DNA of 24,833 bases, taken from positions 1-24,833 of the IMG/VR virus record IMGVR_UViG_3300047585_000122; one strand, written 5' to 3'. Position numbers and translations under genes: made by a program. This stretch comes from a virus. The notes under the pieces are model-generated. The model had not been told where the DNA came from, searched no databases, and worked only from the letters and a program-made list of their open reading frames with translations. Shown here in pieces: positions 6,940 to 14,519 of this stretch. How positions within the stretch are numbered: the first letter of the stretch is position 1; each line of letters begins with the position of its first letter.

Positions 6940-7953
6940 CTATTGGGCGATGCCAGTGATTCCGCAGGTCGCGGACACAGAAAAAACGCCGGTGGTGACG
7001 TTGTACTCGGGAGCCACGGTTACGGTGACTGCCACGATGCCGTCCGATTCCGTGTTCTCGGCCATTTGGAAAGCGGTTTCGGGGAATGTGAAGGTCACTG
7101 TGTTGCCGGAGTCATGCTGCACGGTGAGAACCGCGGTTCCGGTGGTCTGAGCGATCAACGTAGCGTACTCCGTTGATGCAGCCAGGAGCCGGGTGGTGAA
7201 CTGGAACGTGGGAACGCGTGCGCCGATTTCCATGCGTCCACGAACCTGCAAGCCGTTCTGCAGGCCCGATCCGGGGAAGAAGCCGGCATTCAAGAGCAGG
7301 TTATTCTTCCAGCCGATGGAACCCGACAGGATGGTCTTCGCTGTGATGTAGTTCACGCCGTTGACGGTGAGAGACATCGAGCCCGCCAGCATGTTGTTTT
7401 CGACGACCACGGCAGGAACGGTGACGGCGCTGGGCTGAGTCAGCACGCCCGAGCCAACCCAGTTGACCGTCATCTTCGAAGATGCGCGGCCAGGTCCCGA
7501 ATTGAACTGGTAGGTGAAGTCTTCAATCGCGCACCCGATAAACGCGGTGTCGATCGCCGATCCCCCGCCTTCCGCCACTTGCTCCACAACGGTGAAGTAG
7601 GGAAGCTCCAAAGTGACGCCCGGATTGAGCGGCACCAAGGTGTAGACGTACGGGCCGGCGCCAGTCTGCGCCACGTTGCCGAGCGCATAGGCTATGGCCC
7701 AGGTGGTGAACTCCGCGGAGGCGTACTTCTCGATGCGGTTGGCGACTTCATAATGCGACGGGAAGGTGCCGCCGGCAGAAATGAATTCGTTCCCCTTGCC
7801 GATTTCCGGGGCGTCGTTTTCGAACATCGGCTTCGGCGATGTCACGTCGGCGTTGTTCTTTTTGAAGCGCAAAAACGTTGTGCCGATGGTCGCGATCGCT
7901 GCCTGCTTGTTCAGGCCCAGGCCCATAACTAACTGCTGTACTCTTGCTGCCAT
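6940..7953 (-). CDS. Major tail tube protein
   Basis: Predicted 337 residues, beta-rich, rich in Thr, Val, Gly and Asn, with alternating hydrophobic strands and no catalytic motif. The N-terminus (GLNKQAAIATIGTTFLRFKK, then FPSHYEVANRIEKYASAEFTTWAIAYALG) resembles the two-domain siphovirus tail tube family, in which an N-terminal half is followed by a second tube-like domain. The C-terminal 90 residues (TAVLTVQHDSGNTVTFTFPE to the end) read like an Ig/beta-sandwich addition. It starts at ATG 7953, 3 nt after the stop of the small gene upstream. The terminator downstream fits a strongly expressed structural gene. It would polymerise into the hollow tube around the tape measure. Confidence 0.8.
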   Translation of the reverse strand: MAARVQQLVMGLGLNKQAAIATIGTTFLRFKKNNADVTSPKPMFENDAPEIGKGNEFISAGGTFPSHYEVANRIEKYASAEFTTWAIAYALGNVAQTGAGPYVYTLVPLNPGVTLELPYFTVVEQVAEGGGSAIDTAFIGCAIEDFTYQFNSGPGRASSKMTVNWVGSGVLTQPSAVTVPAVVVENNMLAGSMSLTVNGVNYITAKTILSGSIGWKNNLLLNAGFFPGSGLQNGLQVRGRMEIGARVPTFQFTTRLLAASTEYATLIAQTTGTAVLTVQHDSGNTVTFTFPETAFQMAENTESDGIVAVTVTVAPEYNVTTGVFSVSATCGITGIAQ

Positions 7954-7956
7954 GGA

Positions 7957-8157
7957 TTACTCTTTCACCGGAGCTGCCGGGGGTGGGGTCGCCGGGGTTG
8001 CCGGGACGAACTGCACGTGCGCCGAAGGGCTCGGGGTGAACTGCTGATAGCCCTGCACCATGAGCGGAACGAGGGAAGCGTGCGTCGCCTCTACCTCGAC
8101 CGCATCGCCCGTGAGCGGGTGCTTGAGCCAGGTTTTTACTGCCGTCGTGTTTGCCAT
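7957..8157 (-). CDS. Small conserved-position tail-region protein, unknown function
   Basis: Predicted 66 residues (MANTTAVKTWLKHPLTGDAVEVEATHASL...). The first 45 residues could form a small folded unit; the end is Pro/Ala-rich (VPATPATPPPAAPVKE). The ATG follows directly on the stop codon of the gene upstream (TAAATG, 8155-8160), so translation is probably coupled. It lies between the presumed tail terminator and tail tube genes. No family recognised. Confidence 0.6.
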   Translation of the reverse strand: MANTTAVKTWLKHPLTGDAVEVEATHASLVPLMVQGYQQFTPSPSAHVQFVPATPATPPPAAPVKE

Positions 8158-8649
8158 TTAGTTGTCACCGATTTCTGGAAATATGAATTCAGCGCGAAAG
8201 ATGTCCATCTGCTCGGTGTCCTGGAGCCGCGCGATGCTCGGGGTGTCTGGGATATCCAAATCGGGCAGCAGGTTGGTGTAGCGGAGGTTCACCGTCGATA
8301 ACGTGGCGGGGATGCCATTGCAGACCAGCGCCCACAGATCCTCGTACCCGAGAGGCGATTCAACGCCAGCGGCGTTGCCCGCGCGCAGATAAACGCAGAC
8401 GCGGTGCTTCCACATCGCATAGCCGCTGAAGTTGCCGCCTTGCGTGCCTTCCCACGCCACCAGGATCGAGGGTGAAGGCATCTTGTAGATCGCCTCGGTC
8501 AGGTTCAAATCCTGGCCGGGCAGGAAGCGATGCGCCCAGATCCGCACCTCGAGGCCGTCCGGACCAATGCCCGTCATCGCAGTCGCCAGCGCGGGAATGT
8601 CCTGGAGCAAGGCGGTTACGGCTTTGACGATGAGAGTGGGGTTCAGCAT
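8158..8649 (-). CDS. Probable tail terminator / tail completion protein (gpU/gpZ position)
   Basis: Predicted 163 residues. The N-terminal helix (LIVKAVTALLQDIPALATA) followed by strands (LEVRIWAHRFLPGQDLNLTEAIY, PSILVAWEGTQGG, HRVCVYLRAG) is the typical alpha/beta layout of tail terminator proteins that cap the tube and join it to the head. Its ATG overlaps the stop of the upstream gene by one base (TAATG), indicating coupled translation. The name is inferred from secondary structure pattern and gene order; a gpZ-type minor tail role is the alternative. Confidence 0.5.
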   Translation of the reverse strand: MLNPTLIVKAVTALLQDIPALATAMTGIGPDGLEVRIWAHRFLPGQDLNLTEAIYKMPSPSILVAWEGTQGGNFSGYAMWKHRVCVYLRAGNAAGVESPLGYEDLWALVCNGIPATLSTVNLRYTNLLPDLDIPDTPSIARLQDTEQMDIFRAEFIFPEIGDN

Positions 8650-8972
8650 TAGGTTTTACGGAGCTTCAGCACTGCCCCGCCGTTGATGTCCTGGGGCGCG
8701 CCCATCACTGCGTAGTTGGCGCAGTTGTAGGTCACTGCATCGCCGTGCTGCGGAGTTGGCGTGATCAGGCTGATGTTGACGAACAGCCGAACCACGGTTC
8801 GCGCGGAGCCGGGGTAGATGTCTTCCGGTTGCGCCGGGTCCATCTCGATGCAGTTGATTGCCACGGGAACGCCCGTCGATTGGGGCGTGAGGATCGCCGT
8901 CACAGGGAAAGCGTTCAGCGCCGCCAGGAACAGGCTCTGCGTAAGTGTGGCCCAGAGCGTTGGGGGAGTCAT
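8649..8972 (-). CDS. Probable head-closure / head-tail joining protein (FII-like position)
   Basis: Predicted 107 residues. The C-terminal part, GDAVTYNCANYAVMGAPQDI followed by GGAVLKLRKT, resembles the beta-barrel ending seen in head-closure (stopper) proteins, where a short 'V..NG..Y.V...P.D..G...L.LR' pattern is common. It is the first gene after the major capsid gene, where lambda has FI and FII. It would plug the connector after packaging and provide the docking face for the tail. A hairpin (8986-9007) precedes it. Assignment by pattern and position only. Confidence 0.5.
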   Translation of the reverse strand: MTPPTLWATLTQSLFLAALNAFPVTAILTPQSTGVPVAINCIEMDPAQPEDIYPGSARTVVRLFVNISLITPTPQHGDAVTYNCANYAVMGAPQDINGGAVLKLRKT

Positions 8973-8985
8973 GAGAGAGTGAGGC

Positions 8986-9007
8986 GCGGGCGACCGGAGC
9001 CGCCCGC
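8986..9007 (-). repeat. Hairpin between capsid and head-closure genes
   Basis: A perfect 7-bp stem GCGGGCG/CGCCCGC (8986-8992 with 9001-9007) with an 8-nt loop lies 8 nt past the capsid stop codon. It has no U-run, so it is more likely to stabilise the capsid mRNA 3' end or slow ribosomes or polymerase than to terminate. Confidence 0.5.
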
Positions 9008-9015
9008 TTGGTGAG

Positions 9016-10080
9016 TTAGAGCGTTACCTTCTGGATGGTGGCCGGCTTGAGGCAGATCGGCAGAGGATTGCTCTGGCATTCGATCTCCACGCCCTTGTCA
9101 TAATCGAGCAGGCGCTGTTTGGCATAGAACGCCAGGCCTTCGGTGTTCACGGTCTCCATGTAGTCCGCGGGAGCGTAGAACGTCTTGAAGACGCGCGTCC
9201 CGATGGGGAACATGTAGGCCGAACCGGCATCGACCAGCAGTTGCGTGGCGCCCGTCGAGTCAGTCACCGAACCGGTGTAGTTGACCCAGGTAACGCCGCC
9301 GAAGCTGAAGCCGCGCACGCCGGCGTTGAACAGGCCGGCCGCATTGGGCTGCACCGTCGCGCCAGAGTAGTCTTCGGACAGGTTCTGTCCGTTGCTGTTC
9401 TGGTAATAGGTGAAGGCCACCTTGACGTTGGCGTGCGAGACGAACGCGTCGAAGAACGTGTCCGAGCAAACGGCCACAAAGCCGTTCATCAGCTCGCCGC
9501 GGAGCGCCTGCAGAATGGTCCGCTTGGTCGCGGAGATCATGCCCATCACGTTGGTCGTCGATGTTGCGAGCGCGTAGGAAGCGACGCCCTGAGCGATGCC
9601 GAAGTCGGCATAGATATCGAGGATGAGGTTCTGGTTGCCGTCGCGGACCTGGCCGCTCTTGAGCACGCCGAGGCGCATCCATTCGAGGGTCTGATCGAGC
9701 TTCAAGCGCATTTCAATCATGCGTTTGCCGAGCGCGTACTGCGCATCCTGCACCGCATCCGAACCGGGACGCCGGCGGGATTGCAGGTCGCTGGCCAGGA
9801 TCTGATCGTTCAAGGGAAAGTGAGGCAGGTTGTAGCTGTGCGTGCTGCCCAGCTTGGTTTTGTTCGCCACGCCAGGTCCGCCCCACTGTGACTGCGGGAT
9901 CAGTTGGTTCGAGATCGGATCGAAGTCCACAGCCACGGTGCGGTTGTTGATGCCTTCGTCCAAAAAGAGCCCCATCGCGCCGAGCCGGCCGTATTGGGGG
10001 GTGATGTCGTTTACGGCGTCGGTGAGACTCACGACGCCGAAAGCATCCTGGGTGAAGATATTTAAAATGTTGACTGACAT
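9016..10080 (-). CDS. Major capsid protein, lambda gpE family
   Basis: Predicted 354 residues, close to lambda gpE (341). The start (MSVNILNIFTQDAFGVVSLTDAVN) and the motif near the C-terminus, MFPIGTRVFKTFYAPADYMETVNTEGLAFYAKQ read in pieces (PIGTRVFKTFYAPAD, then YMETVNTEGLAFYAK), are strongly characteristic of the Phage_cap_E family; so are the long central helix around EMRLKLDQTLEWMRLG and the DTFFDAFVSHANVK region. It forms the HK97-fold hexamers and pentamers of the head. ATG 10080 is preceded by AAGGA about 14 nt upstream. The neighbours (decoration protein before, head-closure after) keep lambda order. Confidence 0.9.
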   Translation of the reverse strand: MSVNILNIFTQDAFGVVSLTDAVNDITPQYGRLGAMGLFLDEGINNRTVAVDFDPISNQLIPQSQWGGPGVANKTKLGSTHSYNLPHFPLNDQILASDLQSRRRPGSDAVQDAQYALGKRMIEMRLKLDQTLEWMRLGVLKSGQVRDGNQNLILDIYADFGIAQGVASYALATSTTNVMGMISATKRTILQALRGELMNGFVAVCSDTFFDAFVSHANVKVAFTYYQNSNGQNLSEDYSGATVQPNAAGLFNAGVRGFSFGGVTWVNYTGSVTDSTGATQLLVDAGSAYMFPIGTRVFKTFYAPADYMETVNTEGLAFYAKQRLLDYDKGVEIECQSNPLPICLKPATIQKVTL

Positions 10081-10101
10081 TGAGTTGGGTTTTTTCCTTG
10101 T

Positions 10102-10137
10102 GAGACATGCCTCCGGCTACCCGGACCAGCACGTCTC
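10102..10137 (-). repeat. Hairpin in the 5' leader of the capsid gene
   Basis: GAGACATGC (10102-10110) pairs with GCACGTCTC (10129-10137), nine positions with one wobble, and an inner TCCGG/CCGGA stem (10112-10125) closes a 4-nt loop. On the minus strand it lies between the decoration gene stop and the capsid ribosome site, after an A-rich tract (AAAACAAAAAAAG) that recurs before the chaperone gene. It could be a processing or mRNA-stability element. Confidence 0.5.
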
Positions 10138-10162
10138 TTTTTTTGTTTTGGGGAAGGGGCGC

Positions 10163-10867
10163 TTACACGCCGTAGGCTTGCTCAGTCTTCATGCCGGCGG
10201 CCTGAAGCTGGGCGGTAGCGGTGAGGATCTGCGCGGCGGTCATGCCCGCGGTCCATTGCAGGCCGCTGGCCTTGAGCACTACCGGGCCGCTGGTCAGCGC
10301 GACAAATGCGGTGTCGGCCGTGAGCGTTGCGGCGATGGGCTGCAAGAGCACCGCGGCGGCGTACTGGCTGCCATCGGTGGCGCTGGGATTCACCTGCTCG
10401 TACTTGGAAACCGCGGTCACCGTGATGGTGAAGGCATCGCCCACGACGAAGTTGGTGCCGACGACAGTCAGCAGCGCGAACTTGATCTCGTTAGCCCAGG
10501 TAACAGGGGTGGTGATCGCCGAAACGATAGTCCCCAGGACCTTGCCGGCGGGGTTGTAAATCTGGAACGTGCCGGCATTCGCCGCGGCCAAAATGCACAC
10601 CGCGCGATAGGCGCCGGACTGCGCGTCTTCGAGCACCGGGGTTGTGGGGTCCACCGTGAGAGTGCCGGTTCCGGTGTTAGCTCCGAGAGCGCCCGCGCCG
10701 GCCGGAGCCGATACCGACGTGCCCGACATGACTTTGCCCAACACCTGGCCGATGGAGCTGATGACCGTGCCGTTTACGACCGTGATAACGCTCCGGACGT
10801 AGTTGATTTTTTCGCCCAGCTCGGAGAGGATTACATCGCCGATGCGGACCAGTTCTGTGATCGTCAT
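10163..10867 (-). CDS. Head decoration protein (gpD-like)
   Basis: Predicted 234 residues from ATG 10867, which lies 1 nt after the protease stop and has AAAGG 12 nt upstream; a GTG at 10879 is too near that site. The C-terminal half carries the gpD-type signature: KYEQVNPSATDGSQYAAAVL, then TAFVALTSGPVVLKASGLQW. Lambda gpD has 110 residues; the extra part here (GTLTVDPTTPVLEDAQSGAY, then FQIYNPAGKVLGTIVSA and FVVGDAFTITV) is a second beta-rich unit seen in many longer phage decoration proteins. It would trim the expanded capsid and stabilise it. Position between protease/scaffold and capsid genes matches lambda. Confidence 0.8.
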   Translation of the reverse strand: MTITELVRIGDVILSELGEKINYVRSVITVVNGTVISSIGQVLGKVMSGTSVSAPAGAGALGANTGTGTLTVDPTTPVLEDAQSGAYRAVCILAAANAGTFQIYNPAGKVLGTIVSAITTPVTWANEIKFALLTVVGTNFVVGDAFTITVTAVSKYEQVNPSATDGSQYAAAVLLQPIAATLTADTAFVALTSGPVVLKASGLQWTAGMTAAQILTATAQLQAAGMKTEQAYGV

Positions 10868-10868
10868 T

Positions 10869-11234
10869 TTACTTGCCACCTTTCAGTCCGAAGGACCGCG
10901 CGGCGAGTTCGCCGATGATCTTGCTCCAAGGCTGGGCCTTGCCCTGAGCCTCGATTTCCTTGTTCTTGGCGCCGAGCAGCACGCTGGCGTTGAGTTCGGC
11001 CGACGTTTTGTCGTCCGCGACTTTGGCGGCCATGAGCGCCGCGCGCACTTCGGCCACGCTCTTGCGCGCGCCGATGAAGCCGGCCGCTTCCGCCGGCTTG
11101 CCGGCGATAGCGCACAGGTCGACAATCTCCTGCGCGGCCAAAAAGCCCTTGGCCTCCGCCGCCGCCGTGATTGCGGCAACGTCGATGACGGGCGCCGCCA
11201 CCGAGGCGGTTGTTTCCGTTTTAACTGTTTCCAT
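10869..11234 (-). CDS. Nested scaffold protein from internal start (Nu3-like)
   Basis: Inside the protease gene, codon 276 is an ATG (11232-11234) with a convincing Shine-Dalgarno just before it (AGAGGGAAAA then ATG, GAGG spaced 5 nt). Translation from here gives 121 residues in the same frame: a Thr/Val/Ala-rich N-terminus, helices rich in Ala, Glu and Lys, and the end GELAARSFGLKGGK. Lambda makes scaffold Nu3 in the same way from within gene C. The arrangement gives many scaffold molecules per protease. No separate experimental sign is available here, so the start is inferred from the ribosome site. Confidence 0.6.
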   Translation of the reverse strand: METVKTETTASVAAPVIDVAAITAAAEAKGFLAAQEIVDLCAIAGKPAEAAGFIGARKSVAEVRAALMAAKVADDKTSAELNASVLLGAKNKEIEAQGKAQPWSKIIGELAARSFGLKGGK

Positions 11235-12059
11235 TTTTCCCTCTGTTGAATTGGCGGAAGCTGCCAGCTTGAAGCCTGAAATCATCGGTGTCTTCGGCTT
11301 CTGCGCTTCCGCGCACAGATCCGCCCACGCCGTAGCTACATCTCCGGTGGCGTCCGCCAGCCCGGATTGAATCGCATTAGCCGCGCCGTAGAACATCTTG
11401 GCGCCCATGGTCACGATGGCCTGGGGAGTGATGCCTCTGCCCTTCGCCACCGCGCCTACAAACTCTCCGTACAGGCGATCCACTTCCGCCTGCATCGTTT
11501 CCCTGTCCGCATCCGATAGCGGTTGATACGGACTGCCGGCGGTCTTGCCTGTGCCGGCCGATAACTGCGTTGCCTTGAGCCCCGCCTGTTTCATCGCTTG
11601 TGAAACATCCATGTGAGTCAGGACGATGCCGATGGAGCCCACCCCGCCGCTGGTTTCGGGCAGGTAGATTTTGTCCGCTTGAGACGCCAGCAGGTAAGCC
11701 GCGGATGCCGCCGTGGTTCCGGCCACTGCATAAACGGGCTTCAGCTTGGTTGCTTGCGCAACTGCGTCCGCGGTTTCGAACGCGTTGTCACACTCCCCGC
11801 CGGGGGAGTTGATGTTGAGCAAAATGCCGGTGACGTTCGGGTCTACCGAGGCGATGTTGAGTTGGTCCTGCAAATCGCCGTAGGTTGTGCCGCCCCATGA
11901 CCACGCCGCATTGGTCAGCACGCCGCACACGTCGATCATGGCGATGCCGCCCTCGATCCGGTAGGGTGCCGCTTCGCCGAAAATGTCGGCGATGTCCTGC
12001 ATCCGGACCAGCGCCGGCCGCGCGCCGATCCGCTGGGTGATCTCTTCGAGTCTCGTCAT
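10869..12059 (-). CDS. Capsid maturation protease, S49 (SppA/ClpP-like), with C-terminal scaffold region
   Basis: Predicted 396 residues, matching the lambda gpC layout. NSPGGE (84-89) is the oxyanion-loop motif. Ser119 in TAASAAYLLASQADKIY is the probable nucleophile and Lys172 in AGTGKTAGSPYQPLSD the general base, 53 residues apart, as expected for S49 Ser/Lys enzymes; GGVGSIGIVLTHMD lies between. After about residue 270 the protein becomes Ala/Glu/Lys-rich and helical (scaffold-like). The start ATG 12059 overlaps the portal stop (ATGA), so translation is coupled. The frame stays open far upstream, but that part is a shadow of the portal gene. It would cleave scaffold and itself inside the procapsid. 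Confidence 0.88.
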   Translation of the reverse strand: MTRLEEITQRIGARPALVRMQDIADIFGEAAPYRIEGGIAMIDVCGVLTNAAWSWGGTTYGDLQDQLNIASVDPNVTGILLNINSPGGECDNAFETADAVAQATKLKPVYAVAGTTAASAAYLLASQADKIYLPETSGGVGSIGIVLTHMDVSQAMKQAGLKATQLSAGTGKTAGSPYQPLSDADRETMQAEVDRLYGEFVGAVAKGRGITPQAIVTMGAKMFYGAANAIQSGLADATGDVATAWADLCAEAQKPKTPMISGFKLAASANSTEGKMETVKTETTASVAAPVIDVAAITAAAEAKGFLAAQEIVDLCAIAGKPAEAAGFIGARKSVAEVRAALMAAKVADDKTSAELNASVLLGAKNKEIEAQGKAQPWSKIIGELAARSFGLKGGK

Positions 12060-13720
12060 TTCGTCTTTCCCTTTTTGGGCGCCGGAGCCGGGGCTTTCTT
12101 CGCCGGGGCCTTCGCTGGCGCTTTCGCCGGCTCGGCCCCCGTGTCGGGCTCCGAGCCATCGGCCGGCGCGGGCGTATCGGTCAGGTCGCCGTTGTCTCCG
12201 GGAGGCTCCGCGATGTTGACTCTCGAATTGCCGTACACCGGATCGATGCCCAAACGCTTCTCGCGTTCGTGATCGCGCGCAATCGCCGCGTCGTTTTCTT
12301 CCGGGTCTTTGCCGAGGGCGGTGACTTCCGCTTCTCTGCTGGTCAACGCGGATTCGATCTTCATGCGGATCGCGGCCACGTCGCTCTTGGGATCGGTCCA
12401 TTCCCACGGCTGCGCCAGCCATTCCACGTTGAGATATTCCTGGGGATTCTTGCGGTAGTCCGCCGCGTCGATCACGCCCGCCAGTGCCGCGGCGTCGAGC
12501 CACGCGCGCCACACCGGCCGGCAGAACTGATGCACCATCACGCTCTTTTGGAATTGCTTCCAGATGCGTTTTAAAGCGATGAGGCGGATGCGCGCCGAGG
12601 CGAAGTTCACCTGGTTCATGTTGCCGGTGAGCATCTCGTAAGAGATCCGGAGAATGGTCGCGATGGTCTGATGCTGCACCCGCATGAACGTCTCATACGT
12701 GTTTGAAACGCCGGGGTGAGAGTAGAAATCGAACTCTTCCCCTGCGTTGGTGTCGAGAATGTTGACCTGACCAGGCTGAGATTCAACGTACGCAGTGCCG
12801 GGGGGCGCGATGTCCGTGCCGACTGTGCCCGTGGTGCCGTTGAGCGGATCATCCGGAGTGAGGGTCTTTTTCCAAGCGAACAGATACGCCCCGAGCTTCT
12901 GGCGCATGCGCTCCGCATCGTCGTAATCGTCCAGATCGGAGAGAGTCACCAGGATCGAAGCCAGCGAAGTGATGCCGCGGATTTGATCGCCGCGAATGAA
13001 CTCCATCACGTGCAGCACGTTGCCCGATGGCACGCGCACAATTTCAAAAGCATTAGGCCAGAGCGTCGAATCGCCCGGATTATCCCGGTAGAAGTGGTAG
13101 GCGATGCGCTCGTGAATTTGGTTGAACTCGATCCCGCCCCTGATGAGGTTCAGCGGCGAAGCCATATCGCCCGTCATGCGCCACCACGCCAATTGCTCGG
13201 GCTCGATCAGATCGATCTGCAACGGCACGCGCAGCCCGGTGGGCGAAAGGTCGGCCGCCAGGCGCGGCCGCAACCTGGCGAACGCCTCGCCCGCCACTAC
13301 GGCGTTGGCGCACACCAGTTCCTGTTGCAGGTAGAAATCCTGGAGGGAGTCCGGCTTTCCATCCGCGCCGATTCTGCGCACGGCTGAAGACTGCGATGTC
13401 CACAGGCTGAATTCCTGTTCGATGATCCGCCTGATTCTTGGATCGGAATGCTGCGAATGCGGACGGATGCCTGTTCCCACCACTTCCGCGACGAACGAGC
13501 GAACGCCGTTTCCCGCGAGAGGATTGTCCATCACCGCCTTACGCGCCCTGGCAAGCAGCATCGGACCATCCGACAGCGCCAGGCTCGACACGCCGCGCGT
13601 CGAGTTGCCGACGTTGATCATGCGCCGGCCGTTGGTGGCCGCGTCGTATCCCGAGCGGTTGTACACCACTCCGGAGGGCTTGCCGGTGATGGCGCCCAAG
13701 AGGTTTACAAAGTAGCCCAT
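12056..13720 (-). CDS. Portal protein, lambda gpB family
   Basis: Predicted 554 residues (lambda gpB 533). The pattern LLARARKAVMDNPLAGNGVRSFVAEVVGTGIRP (two pieces of a conserved N-terminal helix-turn), then LQIDLIEPEQL, GIEFNQIHERIAYHFY, VLHVMEFIRGDQIRGITSL and NFASARIRLIALKRIWKQFQ are typical of this portal family. The last 35 residues are an Ala/Pro/Lys repeat tail (AKAPAKAPAKKAPAPAPKK), probably disordered. It forms the dodecameric DNA channel at the head vertex. It starts 2 nt after the gpW-like stop, and its TGA overlaps the protease ATG. Confidence 0.92.
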   Translation of the reverse strand: MGYFVNLLGAITGKPSGVVYNRSGYDAATNGRRMINVGNSTRGVSSLALSDGPMLLARARKAVMDNPLAGNGVRSFVAEVVGTGIRPHSQHSDPRIRRIIEQEFSLWTSQSSAVRRIGADGKPDSLQDFYLQQELVCANAVVAGEAFARLRPRLAADLSPTGLRVPLQIDLIEPEQLAWWRMTGDMASPLNLIRGGIEFNQIHERIAYHFYRDNPGDSTLWPNAFEIVRVPSGNVLHVMEFIRGDQIRGITSLASILVTLSDLDDYDDAERMRQKLGAYLFAWKKTLTPDDPLNGTTGTVGTDIAPPGTAYVESQPGQVNILDTNAGEEFDFYSHPGVSNTYETFMRVQHQTIATILRISYEMLTGNMNQVNFASARIRLIALKRIWKQFQKSVMVHQFCRPVWRAWLDAAALAGVIDAADYRKNPQEYLNVEWLAQPWEWTDPKSDVAAIRMKIESALTSREAEVTALGKDPEENDAAIARDHEREKRLGIDPVYGNSRVNIAEPPGDNGDLTDTPAPADGSEPDTGAEPAKAPAKAPAKKAPAPAPKKGKTK

Positions 13721-13722
13721 TT

Positions 13723-13959
13723 TTAGAACCCGATGCCCTTGCCGCCAAACACAAAGTAAGTGCGAACTTTCGGCGTCGGATTAACCGGTGCGTCACTCGC
13801 GGTGAGAAGCAACGCGGTGAAGTAGGAGATGGCGCTTCGGATGTCTGCCACGCTCCGGTACACCAGCTTTTTGCCCTCGAACATCACTTCGGCCGTGCCG
13901 AGAGCGAGCGAGCCTTCGAGCTGCGCGATGATTGCGTTGAGTTGAGCGGTTGTGTACAT
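13723..13959 (-). CDS. Head-tail connector gpW-like protein
   Basis: Predicted 78 residues (lambda gpW 68). A first helix (TTAQLNAIIAQLEGSLALG), a beta hairpin (AEVMFEGKKLVYRSV) and a second helix (ADIRSAISYFTALLLTA) reproduce the alpha-beta-beta-alpha layout of gpW, which binds beneath the portal and prevents DNA leakage. Its location directly upstream of the portal gene is the lambda arrangement. The C-terminal 20 residues (PVNPTPKVRTYFVFGGKGIGF) are an extension. Confidence 0.75.
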   Translation of the reverse strand: MYTTAQLNAIIAQLEGSLALGTAEVMFEGKKLVYRSVADIRSAISYFTALLLTASDAPVNPTPKVRTYFVFGGKGIGF

Positions 13960-14025
13960 GATTGGCTTTCAGGGGCGTACGGCGATTCACAGACGGCGGG
14001 GACGCGCCGGGGTCAGACTGTAGGC

Positions 14026-14511
14026 ATGATCACTTGGCGCTCGCTTCAGAAGCAGTTGCCCACGATGGCGCTATGCGTTGCGCTGGCGATGGTGGTGTCG
14101 ATCCCAGCGGTTCTGTTCGCGCCGCATCGCACGCACGCGCAGAGTTCGGCAACGTTTCTTGCGAATTGGCAGTACGTCGAAACGCGAGACACATTCGCCA
14201 TCAACCCGCCCTTGACGGTCTTGCAGCTCAAGAATCCCCCCGCGGTAGACGCAACAGGAGCGCTGCTTTATCCGGTTTTGGTGTATCTGGGAAACTCCAC
14301 GGCGGCGGATGGACTGCTGGCACCCGGCAATTACACAGTGTCAGGCCAAATCATCACATTCACGCCGATGCCCTTCAGCGTGTTGCCGCCATCGGTAGTA
14401 AATGCGAGTGAAGCGCAGGTCGTCTATGTTTACGCGCCCACGGATGCCGCGCTGGCAGCAGCCGCCACAGCCAATGCCGCAGCAGTCGCCGCCGCCGCTG
14501 CGAAGCAGTAG
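14026..14511 (+). CDS. Secreted protein of unknown function in a plus-strand cassette
   Basis: Predicted 161 residues from ATG 14026. Residues 1-33 form a clear Sec signal peptide: a basic start (MITWRSLQKQ), a hydrophobic core (MALCVALAMVVSIPAVLF) and a cleavage region near THAQSS. The mature part is beta-rich (NWQYVETRDTFAINPPLTVL, GLLAPGNYTVSGQIITFTPM) and ends in an Ala-rich helix (AALAAAATANAAAVAAAAAKQ region). No family recognised. It lies between the terminase and gpW genes but on the opposite strand, the position of a moron (lysogenic conversion gene). An earlier start exists at 13942, but it overlaps the gpW-like gene and would bury the signal peptide. Confidence 0.65.
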   Translation: MITWRSLQKQLPTMALCVALAMVVSIPAVLFAPHRTHAQSSATFLANWQYVETRDTFAINPPLTVLQLKNPPAVDATGALLYPVLVYLGNSTAADGLLAPGNYTVSGQIITFTPMPFSVLPPSVVNASEAQVVYVYAPTDAALAAAATANAAAVAAAAAKQ

Positions 14512-14519
14512 AATTTCCC

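Noticed and set aside
12060-12512. Long in-frame extension of the protease upstream of ATG 12059
   Set aside because: Arg-rich shadow of the portal gene; the ATGA overlap at 12056-12059 fixes the real start.
13986-14025. Possible promoter for the secreted-protein cassette (TTCACA ... CAGACT)
   Set aside because: The -35-like and -10-like hexamers are about 22 bp apart and the -10 matches only half the consensus.
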